Positions 43,065-50,941 of a stretch of 64,000 nucleotides of DNA are shown piece by piece (position 1 is the first letter of the stretch; each line of letters begins with the position of its first letter). The translations under genes were made by a program, and so were the position numbers. Origin of the DNA: Haloglomus irregulare (GTDB taxonomy: Archaea > Halobacteriota > Halobacteria > Halobacteriales > Haloarculaceae). The stretch is from assembly GCF_007421925.1 (NCBI RefSeq), contig NZ_QMDX01000001.1, positions 332,629-396,628 of the forward strand, written 5' to 3'. The notes beneath the pieces were generated by a model. That model made no database searches. It had not been told where the DNA came from and saw only the letters and a program-made list of their open reading frames with translations.

Positions 43065-43979
43065 ATGGCGAGTGAGGGGGTAAGGAGTCGACTAATTTCT
43101 ACGTTAGGTGTATTTGCTGCAATTGGTATAGGTATTGGCCTGACACTAATTGGAATTATTGCTCAATTTGAATCAATTTTGGCTAGTGCAATATTAATAG
43201 TGATTTTTATGTTAATACCTCTTCTCCTGAGCCCAATTATTTCAGTTTTTGCTACAATAACACAGGGAGAACCGGAAGATAAATCCAATCTGGAAGTTTT
43301 TTCTACTAGCTTAGCGGGTGTTTTGATATTAGTCGTAATAATTTTAATATCTGTGCAGGTTGGGGTAGCAGTCATCGCTGACCAGAATACTACCCAAGCA
43401 GATGGTGGAACTGGGCAGACCTCATCGAGTAATGTAGGTGGGAGTATTGACTTCGGACAGGTGTTTTATGCAGGTGTAATTATTACCGTACCAAGTGGTA
43501 TCTCTTCAGTCATCGCCCATAATATTAGCAAAAATGAGAGAAATGATTTCTTGGCGGCGAGAAGTATAGATATTGATAAGGAAAGTTTCGATGTGCCTGA
43601 AGTCGACATTGGCAAGAGAGAGATAGCTATCATCACAGTCGCTGGAATCCTGTTACTGTTTGGGAGTATATTAACATTTCCGGCATTTTATGGATATCCT
43701 ATGAATCCGTTCATAAGTCAAGTTTATGAGGATACTCGGGTGGATGTACAAGATACCGAGGTTTATATTTACGTTGACTTTGAATATTCTGGGGAGGGAA
43801 CGCGCGAATTTGACCTCAGTATTATCTATAATCCTGACACCTCTGATAAGGTAGTCAGAGAATACACAGTATCAACAAGTGATTCTGGAGTTGGACAAAA
43901 TTTCCCGGCATCCCATGAGAACAGCTTTGATATCATGGTGAAGCTCAATGGAAATACTATCCATCGTCAAACGTATTAA
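43065..43979 (+). CDS. Multi-pass membrane protein with outward C-terminal domain, element-encoded
   Basis: 304 residues, AT-rich codons. Predicted helices near residues 12-33, 39-63, 83-104, 133-150 and 187-207, a Ser/Gly/Thr-rich loop between the third and fourth, then about 95 residues with alternating beta-strand pattern (TEVYIYVDFEYSGEGTREFDLSIIYNPDTSDKVV). No family recognised. It could be a virion-like membrane protein or an exclusion factor; nothing decides. Converges with the integrase, 4 bases apart. Confidence 0.7.
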   Translation: MASEGVRSRLISTLGVFAAIGIGIGLTLIGIIAQFESILASAILIVIFMLIPLLLSPIISVFATITQGEPEDKSNLEVFSTSLAGVLILVVIILISVQVGVAVIADQNTTQADGGTGQTSSSNVGGSIDFGQVFYAGVIITVPSGISSVIAHNISKNERNDFLAARSIDIDKESFDVPEVDIGKREIAIITVAGILLLFGSILTFPAFYGYPMNPFISQVYEDTRVDVQDTEVYIYVDFEYSGEGTREFDLSIIYNPDTSDKVVREYTVSTSDSGVGQNFPASHENSFDIMVKLNGNTIHRQTY

Positions 43980-43983
43980 GAGT

Positions 43984-44973
43984 TCAACTTGACCTGGGCC
44001 CTTTGTTTTCGAATGCAGAGAGTGTGCGTTCTTCGTCTCTATGCAGATACATTTCAGTAACCTCCACTGATGAGTGCCCTAGTGCATCTTTCAATACATA
44101 CAAATCCCATTCATTATCAATTGCTGCCATAGCAAAACTATGACGCAATATATGAGCAGTTACATTCTTCTTTTTTTGTCCAGACTTATTCACGTAGGCG
44201 ACTGATTGAATACCTGCGTTCTCAGCAGCCGTCTTAACGACGGTATTGAATTGTTGTCCGGAGATATGCAGGCTTCGATTGGACGGGAATAGGTAGTCGG
44301 ACTTACCTGCCATAGCAACAGTCGGTCTCACGTTATCCACCCACCGGGTCAGGAGTACGTCGAGACTGGGTTGATATCTGACCACTCGCTTTTGTCCGTT
44401 TTTTGCGTTTTCTTCGCGCACAACGACTCTCCGAGTCGTTTGGTCTACGTCGTCTATCTTCAGGCGAACCAACTCCTTCCTGCGTAGGCCTGTCTGGAAC
44501 CCGAGCCGCACAAGTAGCTCGTTCCGGGTGGCAGGTTGAGGGACGTTATCTGCGAGTTTCCGTATCTGGTCCGGTTTGAGGTACGGTACGTCATTTTCCG
44601 ATGTGTACTCTCGCTCTTTCTCCTTAGACCTAATTTCCTCCCACTCAGTTAAGCTGATATCCTCGATAGGACTCTCCGAAATGTCAACCTCAATACGCTC
44701 TCCATCAAGCCTGATTGCTTGACCGTAGAACTCGGATAGTGCCGCTCTGCGTACTCTAATCGATGAAGGAGAATAGCCGTCGTCCAACATATCATCTACC
44801 ATATCTTCTACATCTATACTGCTTGCCTCGAACACAGTTAGACCCACACCGTCGTTTAGCCATTCTCTGAATTGCCGCACATGCCGTTTGTATTCGCGGA
44901 AGGTTGATTCCCCCTTCTTTCTCTCAAGTCGCTCGAGAACCTTCTGACAAGCTTCTTCAGTTTCGTCAGTCAT
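43984..44973 (-). CDS. int: Tyrosine recombinase/integrase
   Basis: 329 residues. N-terminal SAM-like core-binding domain (residues 15-95) and a catalytic domain with all expected residues: R164 (TGLRRKEL), K191, H274-x-x-R277 (HILRHSF), H300 (LGHSS) and nucleophile Y309 (TEMYLH). It should cut and join the 14-bp att cores. Start ATG 44973 overlaps the stop of the partner gene (ATGA), which fixes it; a TTG at 44988 is less likely. Resembles SNJ2-type haloarchaeal integrases in layout, being intact and not split by integration as SSV-type integrases are. Confidence 0.93.
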   Translation of the reverse strand: MTDETEEACQKVLERLERKKGESTFREYKRHVRQFREWLNDGVGLTVFEASSIDVEDMVDDMLDDGYSPSSIRVRRAALSEFYGQAIRLDGERIEVDISESPIEDISLTEWEEIRSKEKEREYTSENDVPYLKPDQIRKLADNVPQPATRNELLVRLGFQTGLRRKELVRLKIDDVDQTTRRVVVREENAKNGQKRVVRYQPSLDVLLTRWVDNVRPTVAMAGKSDYLFPSNRSLHISGQQFNTVVKTAAENAGIQSVAYVNKSGQKKKNVTAHILRHSFAMAAIDNEWDLYVLKDALGHSSVEVTEMYLHRDEERTLSAFENKGPRSS

Positions 44974-45482
44974 TCTCTTTTCCACCAAGCTCTTGTATCC
45001 CCATCGGATACTGATACTACCAGACCAGTGTTCTTTTCCAACCGGTCTAACGGGTCAAGAATTACACTCTTGTCCTCTGCTCCGATTTGAGACGCTAACT
45101 CTTCAGCAGTAACTCCCCATTCTCCCTGACTCTTTCCACGAAGCTCTTCTTCTTGAGGGACCGGAAGCAATTCAAGTAAGAGTGTTTGCATGTCGAACTT
45201 CTCGGTTGCATCTTTCTCTCGTTGTAAGGACTGGACTTTCGTGTTTACGTCGTTCACTTGCTCAGATAACTCTCTCATTTCCTGTAATACCTCACCTATC
45301 CGCTCATCCTCTGGCTGGCTTGAGCGGACGGTAGCAGGCGTCTCAGAAGCCATCTCCTGCGATACTGAGTACCGAACGAGGTGGGAGAGGTTCGCTACTT
45401 CCTCATGTTCCTCTGCGTACTCTTCCCACTCTCCCTTCGTCTCAGGGTCTACGCGAATGGTTACAGTCTCCCAATCTGTCAT
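44970..45482 (-). CDS. Ribbon-helix-helix/winged-helix accessory protein coupled to the integrase
   Basis: 170 residues in three parts: ribbon-helix-helix (WETVTIRVDPETKGEWEEYAEEH, SHLVRYSVS; 1-45), a coiled coil (about 60-95: VLQEMRELSEQVNDVNTKVQSLQREKD) and a C-terminal winged-helix-like unit (TAEELASQIGAEDKSVILDPLDRLEKNTG). First gene of the int operon, reading inward from the right end. SNJ2-type integrases need two small DNA-binding partners for integration; this protein could combine both roles. It may bind the nearby inverted repeats and repress its own promoter. Confidence 0.82.
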   Translation of the reverse strand: MTDWETVTIRVDPETKGEWEEYAEEHEEVANLSHLVRYSVSQEMASETPATVRSSQPEDERIGEVLQEMRELSEQVNDVNTKVQSLQREKDATEKFDMQTLLLELLPVPQEEELRGKSQGEWGVTAEELASQIGAEDKSVILDPLDRLEKNTGLVVSVSDGDTRAWWKRE

Positions 45483-45512
45483 AGCATATCACACGGTTGC
45501 TCGTACATAGTT

Positions 45513-45534
45513 TTGTTGTACACAGTGGTACTGA
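45513..45534. repeat. Right inverted repeat of the element (22 bp)
   Basis: Partner of 39552-39573 in opposite orientation (20/22 matches). It ends 9 bases before attR and lies about 30 bases upstream of the start of the integrase-operon gene at 45482, so it may double as an operator or promoter element. Confidence 0.8.
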
Positions 45535-45543
45535 ATTTAACCA

Positions 45544-45557
45544 AACTCGATATTCGC
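45544..45557. repeat. attR core, 14-bp direct repeat
   Basis: AACTCGATATTCGC, second copy of the core. The permease reading frame resumes directly after it. Confidence 0.9.
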
Positions 45558-45921
45558 GCTGTTCGCCCTGGTAGCGCTCGGCGTTCCGCGCACGGGCGTG
45601 CTTGTGGCACTGGAGGCCGCGGAGACGCCGCTCAACCTCCCGCTGCTGGTGGCGGCCGCCGGCCTCGCCGCCGTCGCCGGCTTCTGCATGGTGCCGCTGC
45701 TGGGCGACCGGTACCTCCGTCGGCTCCGGACAGCCGACTACACGCGGCTCTCGGCCGCCGTGCTGGTCGGGCTCGCGGCCGTCTCCTTCGTCTTCGCCGG
45801 CCCGGTCGGCGTGGGAACGTTCCTCGTCGCCGGCGCGCTCGGGCTGGTTCCGGCCCGGCTCGGCGCCCGACGGTCACATCTGATGGGCGTGCTGATGGGA
45901 CCGCTCATCGTGGGCGTTTGA
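45558..45921 (+). pseudogene. TctA-type permease, 3' part
   Basis: Continues the permease of 38629-39545 in frame (NSIFA from the att core, then LFALVALGVPRTGVLVALEAAE ... GVLMGPLIVGV). A stop (TAA) lies 9 bases before the attR core in this frame, so it can be translated only from an internal start such as GTG 45598. High GC like the host. Confidence 0.88.
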
Positions 45922-45996
45922 TGCGGAAACGGATTGTATACTAGTTGTAATCTCGATGGGCGATGAAAACGAAGCATAATCGAGCAAGACGGGGCA

Positions 45997-47430
45997 TTAC
46001 TCGTCGCTCGCCGCGAGGATGTCATCGCGCATCGCGTAGGCCAGCGCCTCCGCCCGCTCGCGGCTGGGGGCCTCCGCGTACACCCGGACGAGCGGCTCCG
46101 TCCCCGATTCGCGGGCGAGTACCCAGCCGTCGCCGAAGTCGAGCCGGTGCCCGTCGATGGTCGTCACCTCGGCGTCGGCGGCGGCCGCGTGGGCCTCAAT
46201 GGCCTCCAGCATCGCCTCGCGCTCGTCGTCGCTCGCGTAGCCGACGTTCACCCGGACGTTCTCGTAGCCGTCGAACGGCGCGACGATTTCGCGGACGGTC
46301 CGGCGGCCGCCGGATACGCCCTCGATCTCCCCACGACCGGCGAGCAGCTCGCAGAAGCGGGCGGCCGTGTACGCACCATCCCGAGCCAGGCGGTACGGCG
46401 GGAAGAGCACCCCGCCGTTCCCCTCGCCGGCGACCGGGACGTGCGTCCCCTCGGCCTGGAGCGACTCGATGCGCGTGATGATGTTCGTGCTCCCGATGGG
46501 GGTCAGCTCGAGGTCGGCGCCGGCGCCGCGGGCGGCCTCGACGAGCCGCCGGGAGACGTTCACCGCCGAGACGGTGGCGTCGCCGGGGTCGAGGTCTGCG
46601 GCGGCCAGCGCCGCCAGCGTGGCGCCCCCCTCGACGGGGTCGCCGGCACCGTCGTAGAAGATCGCGCGGTCGGCGTCGCCGTCGTGGGCGATACCCAGGT
46701 CGGCGTCGGCCGTCCGGACCAGTCGGCCGAGGTCGCCGAGGTTCCCGGGCACCGGCTCGGGGTTCCGGCCGGGGAAGTGGCCGTCGGGGGTCGCGTTGAC
46801 CGTGACGACCTCGCAGCCGAGGTCGCGGAACAGGTCCGGCGAGGTGAGCGCCCCCGCACCGTGTCCGGGGTCGAGCGCGACGGTCAGGTCCGCGTCGGCG
46901 ATGGCCTCACGATCGACCGCCGCGAGCACGTCCGCGGCGTACCGTCGAGTGGCGCCCTCGACGCGGCGGCTCCGGCCGGTTCGGTCCCATGCGGCGTACG
47001 CCGGCCCCGTGGGGCCGTCGGCCCGCATCGCCCTGACGTTGGCCTCGACGCGCTCGAGAGCCGCGCGGTCCAGCTCGATGCCGTCCGCCCCGACGAGTTT
47101 GATACCGTTGTACTCGGGCGGGTTGTGGCTCGCCGTGATCACCAGCCCCGGGACGCCCTCCTGCTCGGCGTAGGCCTGCAGTCCGGGTGTGGGAAGCACG
47201 CCGAGCCGGTATACGTCGAGTCCGACGCTGGTGAGGCCGGCCGCGGCGGCGTCGGCCAGGGTCCTGCCCGTCCGGCGAGTGTCCCGGGCCAGCGCAGCGA
47301 CCGGGCGGTCCGGTCCCGTCGCCCCCTCGCGCCAGACGGCGCCGGCGGCGCGCGCGACCCGGCCGACGAACGCCGGCGTAATCAGGTCGCCGACCACGCC
47401 ACGGACGCCGCTGGACCCGAACACCTCCAT
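45997..47430 (-). CDS. glmM: Phosphoglucosamine mutase / phosphohexomutase
   Basis: 477 residues, full length. Interconverts glucosamine-6-P and glucosamine-1-P (or related hexose phosphates) for glycan precursors. Active-site serine in TASHNPPEYNGIK, metal site GIAHDGDADRAIF, sugar-binding GEGNGGVLFP and C-terminal phosphate loop RESGTEPLVRVYAEA. The very N-terminal MEVFGSSGVRGVVG is the family start; ATG 47430 is chosen over GTG 47433. Divergent from the beta-propeller gene. Confidence 0.93.
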   Translation of the reverse strand: MEVFGSSGVRGVVGDLITPAFVGRVARAAGAVWREGATGPDRPVAALARDTRRTGRTLADAAAAGLTSVGLDVYRLGVLPTPGLQAYAEQEGVPGLVITASHNPPEYNGIKLVGADGIELDRAALERVEANVRAMRADGPTGPAYAAWDRTGRSRRVEGATRRYAADVLAAVDREAIADADLTVALDPGHGAGALTSPDLFRDLGCEVVTVNATPDGHFPGRNPEPVPGNLGDLGRLVRTADADLGIAHDGDADRAIFYDGAGDPVEGGATLAALAAADLDPGDATVSAVNVSRRLVEAARGAGADLELTPIGSTNIITRIESLQAEGTHVPVAGEGNGGVLFPPYRLARDGAYTAARFCELLAGRGEIEGVSGGRRTVREIVAPFDGYENVRVNVGYASDDEREAMLEAIEAHAAAADAEVTTIDGHRLDFGDGWVLARESGTEPLVRVYAEAPSRERAEALAYAMRDDILAASDE

Positions 47431-47530
47431 CACGTGGGTGTCCGGCCGGTCACATCAAAGGGGTTCCGGACGACCCGTCCGCCCCGCGGGCCACGGCAAC
47501 CGATTTGAGCGTGGCCACCCGCGAGTCGGT

Positions 47531-48391
47531 ATGGGCGATGACGATATCTCCATCGACGAGAAACGCGTTTACGGCGACAAGACGGGGACGACGGTCCTCT
47601 TCGTCGCCACTGGCGCCGGTCTCGCGCGGGTCGAGATCTCCGACGACCTCGTCGGCGAGTTCGGCCTCGTCCACCGGGGCGGGGTCCGCGACGTCGCCGG
47701 GAGCGGGGGGCGGCTCGCGGTCGCCACCGACGACGACGTGCGGCTCGGCACCGGCGACGCGTTCCGCCCGACGGGGTTCGGTCCTGCCGCGGCGGTCGGC
47801 TGGCACGAGGGCGCGCTCCACGCCGCCGGCGACGGGCGGGTCGCACGGTTCGGGCCCGACGGCGACCCGGCCGTGGGCGGGGCGGACGAACCCGTCGCCG
47901 GCGACTGGTCGACCTGCTGTGAACTCACGGACGTGCGCGCGCTCGCTGGCGACATGGTCGCGGCGGCCGACGGGCTGTTCCGGCTGGACGGCACCCGACT
48001 CGGGCTCGCGGACGCCCGGGACGCCGCACCGGAGGTCCCGCTGGCGGCAACCGGCGATGGGCTCTACTACCTCGGCAACGGCTGGATGGACGCGCTCCCC
48101 GGCAACGTTCGGGCCGTCACCGCGGCACCGGACGGGCGCGCCCACGCCGCGACCTCGGATGCACTGCACGTGCGCTCCTCAGCCGCGGACGGGTACGGTC
48201 CCGACGCCTGGGCCGAGGTCGACCTCCCGGCCGCCGGGCACGTCGTCGATGTCGCCCACGGCCCGGACGCGACCTTCGCGGTCACCGCCGAGGGGACGGT
48301 CCTGGCGAACGCGGGCGACGGCTGGCGCGACCGGTCGCTGGGGCTCCCGGACGTGCGCCGACTCGCCGTCCCCGGCGTGGGGCTCGGTTGA
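47531..48391 (+). CDS. Beta-propeller protein of the HVO_0234 type
   Basis: 286 residues. Starts MGDDDISIDEKRVYGDKTGTTVLFVATGAGLARVEIS and continues with six or so blade-like repeats (GRLAVATDDDVRLGTGD, GWHEGALHAAGDGRVARFGPDG, GLYYLGNGWMDAL, GRAHAATSDALHVRSS). Haloarchaeal proteins of this kind are known by sequence only. ATG 47531 with an AT-rich box about 28 bases upstream. Lies 49 bases before prs, a neighbourhood I believe is shared in Haloferax. Confidence 0.82.
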   Translation: MGDDDISIDEKRVYGDKTGTTVLFVATGAGLARVEISDDLVGEFGLVHRGGVRDVAGSGGRLAVATDDDVRLGTGDAFRPTGFGPAAAVGWHEGALHAAGDGRVARFGPDGDPAVGGADEPVAGDWSTCCELTDVRALAGDMVAAADGLFRLDGTRLGLADARDAAPEVPLAATGDGLYYLGNGWMDALPGNVRAVTAAPDGRAHAATSDALHVRSSAADGYGPDAWAEVDLPAAGHVVDVAHGPDATFAVTAEGTVLANAGDGWRDRSLGLPDVRRLAVPGVGLG

Positions 48392-48440
48392 CCCGACGGC
48401 GACGGAAACGCTTGTTACCCTGCACGCGGGAGTCGCGCCC

Positions 48441-49289
48441 ATGATAGTTCCAGGGTCCGGGTCGCAGTCGCTCGCGGCGTCGCTGGCCGACGCCCTCGAC
48501 GAGCCCCTGGCCCCCGTCGAGTTCGAGTGGTTCGCGGACGGGGAGCTGCTGGCCCGCGTCCCGGAGTTCGACGGGGGTCGTGCAGTCGTGGTCGCCGCGA
48601 CGGACTCCAGCGACGCCCACGTCGAACTCCTCCAGCTACAGGACGCCGTCGCCGAGCGGGCCGACGAGGTCGTGACCGTACTCCCGTACATGGGGTACGG
48701 CCGGCAGGACGAACGGTTCCAGGCGGGGGAGCCGGTCTCCGCGCGGGCCGTGGCCCGGGCCATCTCGACGGGGACGGACCGCGTGCTCGTCGTCAACCCG
48801 CACGAGCCGGGCATCGGGGAGTTCTTCGACGTGCCGTTCGAGGCCGTCGACGCGGGCGCCCGGCTCGCCGAGCCGCTCCCCGGGGACCTCCGCGAGCCGC
48901 TGTTCCTGGCGCCGGACGCCGGCGCGGTCGACCTCGCCGCGACGGTCCGGGACGCGTACGGCGAGGGCGCGACCGACGCCTTCGAGAAGCACCGCGACCA
49001 CGAGACGGGCGACATCGAGCTGTCGCCGACGGCCCTCGACGCCGCCGGTCGGGACGTCGTGCTGGTCGACGACATCGTCGCGACGGGCGGCACGATGAGC
49101 GAGGCCATCGCACATCTTCACGAGGGGGCCGTCGGCCGCGTCTTCGTGGCCTGTGTCCACCCCATGTTCGCGGCCAGCGCCCGGACCAGACTCGCACGGG
49201 CGGACGTCGCCGGGCTCTACGGAACGGACACCATCGAGCGGGTCGCCAGCCGCGTCAGCGCCGCCCCCGCGGTGGCCGAGCACCTCTGA
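48441..49289 (+). CDS. prs: Ribose-phosphate diphosphokinase (PRPP synthase)
   Basis: 282 residues, archaeal short form. Makes PRPP from ribose-5-phosphate and ATP for nucleotide, histidine and tryptophan synthesis. Landmarks: [59 protein letters not shown], and the PRPP loop [21 protein letters not shown] 48441 is the family start ([13 protein letters not shown]). CTTGTTAC about 28 bases upstream suggests a leaderless mRNA. Confidence 0.96.
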   Translation: MIVPGSGSQSLAASLADALDEPLAPVEFEWFADGELLARVPEFDGGRAVVVAATDSSDAHVELLQLQDAVAERADEVVTVLPYMGYGRQDERFQAGEPVSARAVARAISTGTDRVLVVNPHEPGIGEFFDVPFEAVDAGARLAEPLPGDLREPLFLAPDAGAVDLAATVRDAYGEGATDAFEKHRDHETGDIELSPTALDAAGRDVVLVDDIVATGGTMSEAIAHLHEGAVGRVFVACVHPMFAASARTRLARADVAGLYGTDTIERVASRVSAAPAVAEHL

Positions 49290-49334
49290 TTCCGTCCGGC
49301 GACACGAGGGTGTTCGCCACACCAAAGACACGGG

Positions 49335-49340
49335 TTAAGT
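49335..49340 (+). promoter_or_regulatory. TATA box of pdxS
   Basis: TTAAGT centred about 26 bases before ATG 49364, consistent with leaderless transcription. Confidence 0.5.
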
Positions 49341-49363
49341 GGGTCCGGCTCCAACAGATAGCT

Positions 49364-50272
49364 ATGAGTGAGGCTACCGACCTGGAGGAACTCGAACGCG
49401 GCACGGAGCTCGTCAAGCGCGGGTTCGCGAAGATGCAGAAGGGCGGCGTCATCATGGACGTCGTCAACCGCGAGCAGGCCCGTATCGCCGAGGACACGGG
49501 AGCCGTCGCCGTCATGAACCTCGAGGCGGTGCCGGCCGACATCCGCAAGCGCGGCGGGGTCGCCCGGATGGCCGACCCGGCCAGCCTCCGCGAGATCGCG
49601 GACGAGGTTTCCATCCCGGTGATGGGGAAGTCACGCATCGGCCACACGAAGGAGGCGGAGATCCTCGAGGCCGCGGGTGCGGACATGGTCGACGAGTCCG
49701 AGGTCCTCACCCCCGCCGACAACGACTACCACATCGAGAAGGACCAGTTCACGACCCCGTTCGTCTGTGGCGCCCGGAACCTGCAGGAGGCGCTTCGCCG
49801 CATCGACGAGGGTGCGGCCATGATCCGGACGAAGGGCGAGGCCGGCACGGGCGACGTGAACCAGGCGGTCACCCACCAGCGCAACATCAAGTCCGCCATC
49901 CGCGAGATCACGGGCAAGAGCCGCGAGGAGCGCGAGATGTGGGCCCGCAAGCACGAGGCCCCCGCCGACCTCGTCCACAAGACCGCCGAGATGGGCCGGC
50001 TCCCCGTCGTCAACTTCGCAGCCGGCGGCATCGCCACGCCCGCGGACGCCGCGCTGATGATGCACCACGGTTGCGACGGTATCTTCGTCGGCTCCGGCAT
50101 CTTCGGAGCGGAGAACCCCGAGGCCATGGGCCGTGCCGTCGTCGAGGCCGTCAACAACTGGGACGAACCCGAGCGCCTCGTCGAGATCGCCACCAACGTC
50201 GGCGAGGGGATGAAGGGCGACTCCAACGTCGATATGCCCGAGGAGGAGAAGCTGCAGGGTCGCGGCGTCTAA
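49364..50272 (+). CDS. pdxS: Pyridoxal 5'-phosphate synthase lyase subunit PdxS
   Basis: 302 residues, TIM barrel that builds vitamin B6 from ribose-5-P, glyceraldehyde-3-P and ammonia. Conserved [21 protein letters not shown], the lysine of [47 protein letters not shown] and [31 protein letters not shown] are all intact. The glutaminase partner PdxT is not in the window. Adjacent prs supplies related pentose-phosphate chemistry, but no operon is evident. Confidence 0.97.
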   Translation: MSEATDLEELERGTELVKRGFAKMQKGGVIMDVVNREQARIAEDTGAVAVMNLEAVPADIRKRGGVARMADPASLREIADEVSIPVMGKSRIGHTKEAEILEAAGADMVDESEVLTPADNDYHIEKDQFTTPFVCGARNLQEALRRIDEGAAMIRTKGEAGTGDVNQAVTHQRNIKSAIREITGKSREEREMWARKHEAPADLVHKTAEMGRLPVVNFAAGGIATPADAALMMHHGCDGIFVGSGIFGAENPEAMGRAVVEAVNNWDEPERLVEIATNVGEGMKGDSNVDMPEEEKLQGRGV

Positions 50273-50288
50273 CAGGAGCCTCTACTCG

Positions 50289-50302
50289 GGCGGGAAAAAC
50301 TC
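50289..50302 (-). terminator. T-tract downstream of the SCP2-like gene
   Basis: On the minus strand the sequence just past the SCP2 stop reads GAGTTTTTCCCGCC; a run of five T residues, a common archaeal termination signal, between convergent genes. Confidence 0.35.
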
Positions 50303-50305
50303 GTC

Positions 50306-50734
50306 TCAGTACTTGTAGTTCGTCGGGATCTCGCTGGCGATCTCGGTAAGGTCGACCGACGCCTGGGTGTACTGCATCACTTTCTGCATGTCGCCCTCCA
50401 GCTCGAACACGCCGGACATCATCCCGTCGACGGCGCCGATGTCGCCCTCGTTGAGGTCGATCCAGTCGGTGTAGGCTCCCCGGAGGGCGAACCCGGCGTC
50501 GACCTCGTCCGGGTCGTCGACCTCGTGGGTATCGGTCACGCCGCCGTCGTGCAGGCCGACGAAGAAGTGACGGGTCTCCGGGAGGCGGTCGTCGGCCTCG
50601 TACACGTAGAGGAAGTCGCCGTTGAACTCAACGCCCCAGCCGGCGCCGCTCTCGGAGTACTGTTCGCTCTCGTTGACTCGTCGCTCGTACTCCTCGAACC
50701 ACTCCTCGCTCGGGAAGTCGATTTCGTCTGCCAT
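50306..50734 (-). CDS. SCP2 sterol-binding-domain-like protein
   Basis: 142 residues. IDFPSEEWFEEYERRVNESEQYSESGAGWGVEFNGDFLYVYEAD and the hydrophobic-ligand fold ending MMSGVFELEGDMQKVMQYTQASVDLTEIASEIP match the sterol carrier protein 2 domain found in archaeal stand-alone proteins; the ligand is unknown. ATG 50734 (MADEIDFPSEEW) is chosen over an earlier start at 50761. Confidence 0.82.
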   Translation of the reverse strand: MADEIDFPSEEWFEEYERRVNESEQYSESGAGWGVEFNGDFLYVYEADDRLPETRHFFVGLHDGGVTDTHEVDDPDEVDAGFALRGAYTDWIDLNEGDIGAVDGMMSGVFELEGDMQKVMQYTQASVDLTEIASEIPTNYKY

Positions 50735-50917
50735 GGTACGGCATAGCGGTGGCGAGGTCACGGATTAAAACTTCGGCCCGGTATGCGACGCACCGTTTAA
50801 TCGTGAGTGCTCGGTCGACCGGCGGGCGCGCCGCCACCGTGGCTGGACCTCACGGGAGTGGCCCGTCAGCTGTATAAACAGCCGGAGAGCACCCACGCAA
50901 CGCTTTATCAACTGGAA

Positions 50918-50925
50918 TTTAAAAA
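50918..50925 (+). promoter_or_regulatory. TATA box of the four-repeat membrane protein gene
   Basis: TTTAAAAA lies about 22-24 bases before GTG 50942, supporting a leaderless start there. Confidence 0.5.
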
Positions 50926-50941
50926 CCGTGGTAGATACGCC

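Larger units (their letters stand above)
39546..45557. mobile_element. 6.0-kb integrated element (plasmid or provirus-like) inserted in a permease gene
   Basis: Bounded by the 14-bp repeats and by 22-bp inverted repeats just inside them. Base composition drops sharply compared with the host DNA, with poly-A/T runs and A/T-ending codons, a sign of foreign origin. Gene order: PH/SHOCT membrane protein (+), small frame (-), ribbon-helix-helix protein (+), 88-residue protein (+), HUH Rep-like protein (+), membrane protein (+), tyrosine integrase (-), its DNA-binding partner (-). The integrase, accessory protein and 14-bp core recall the SNJ2-type integration system of haloarchaeal pleolipoviruses, and Rep recalls small haloarchaeal rolling-circle plasmids. 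No recognisable spike, packaging or partition gene is seen. Confidence 0.9.
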
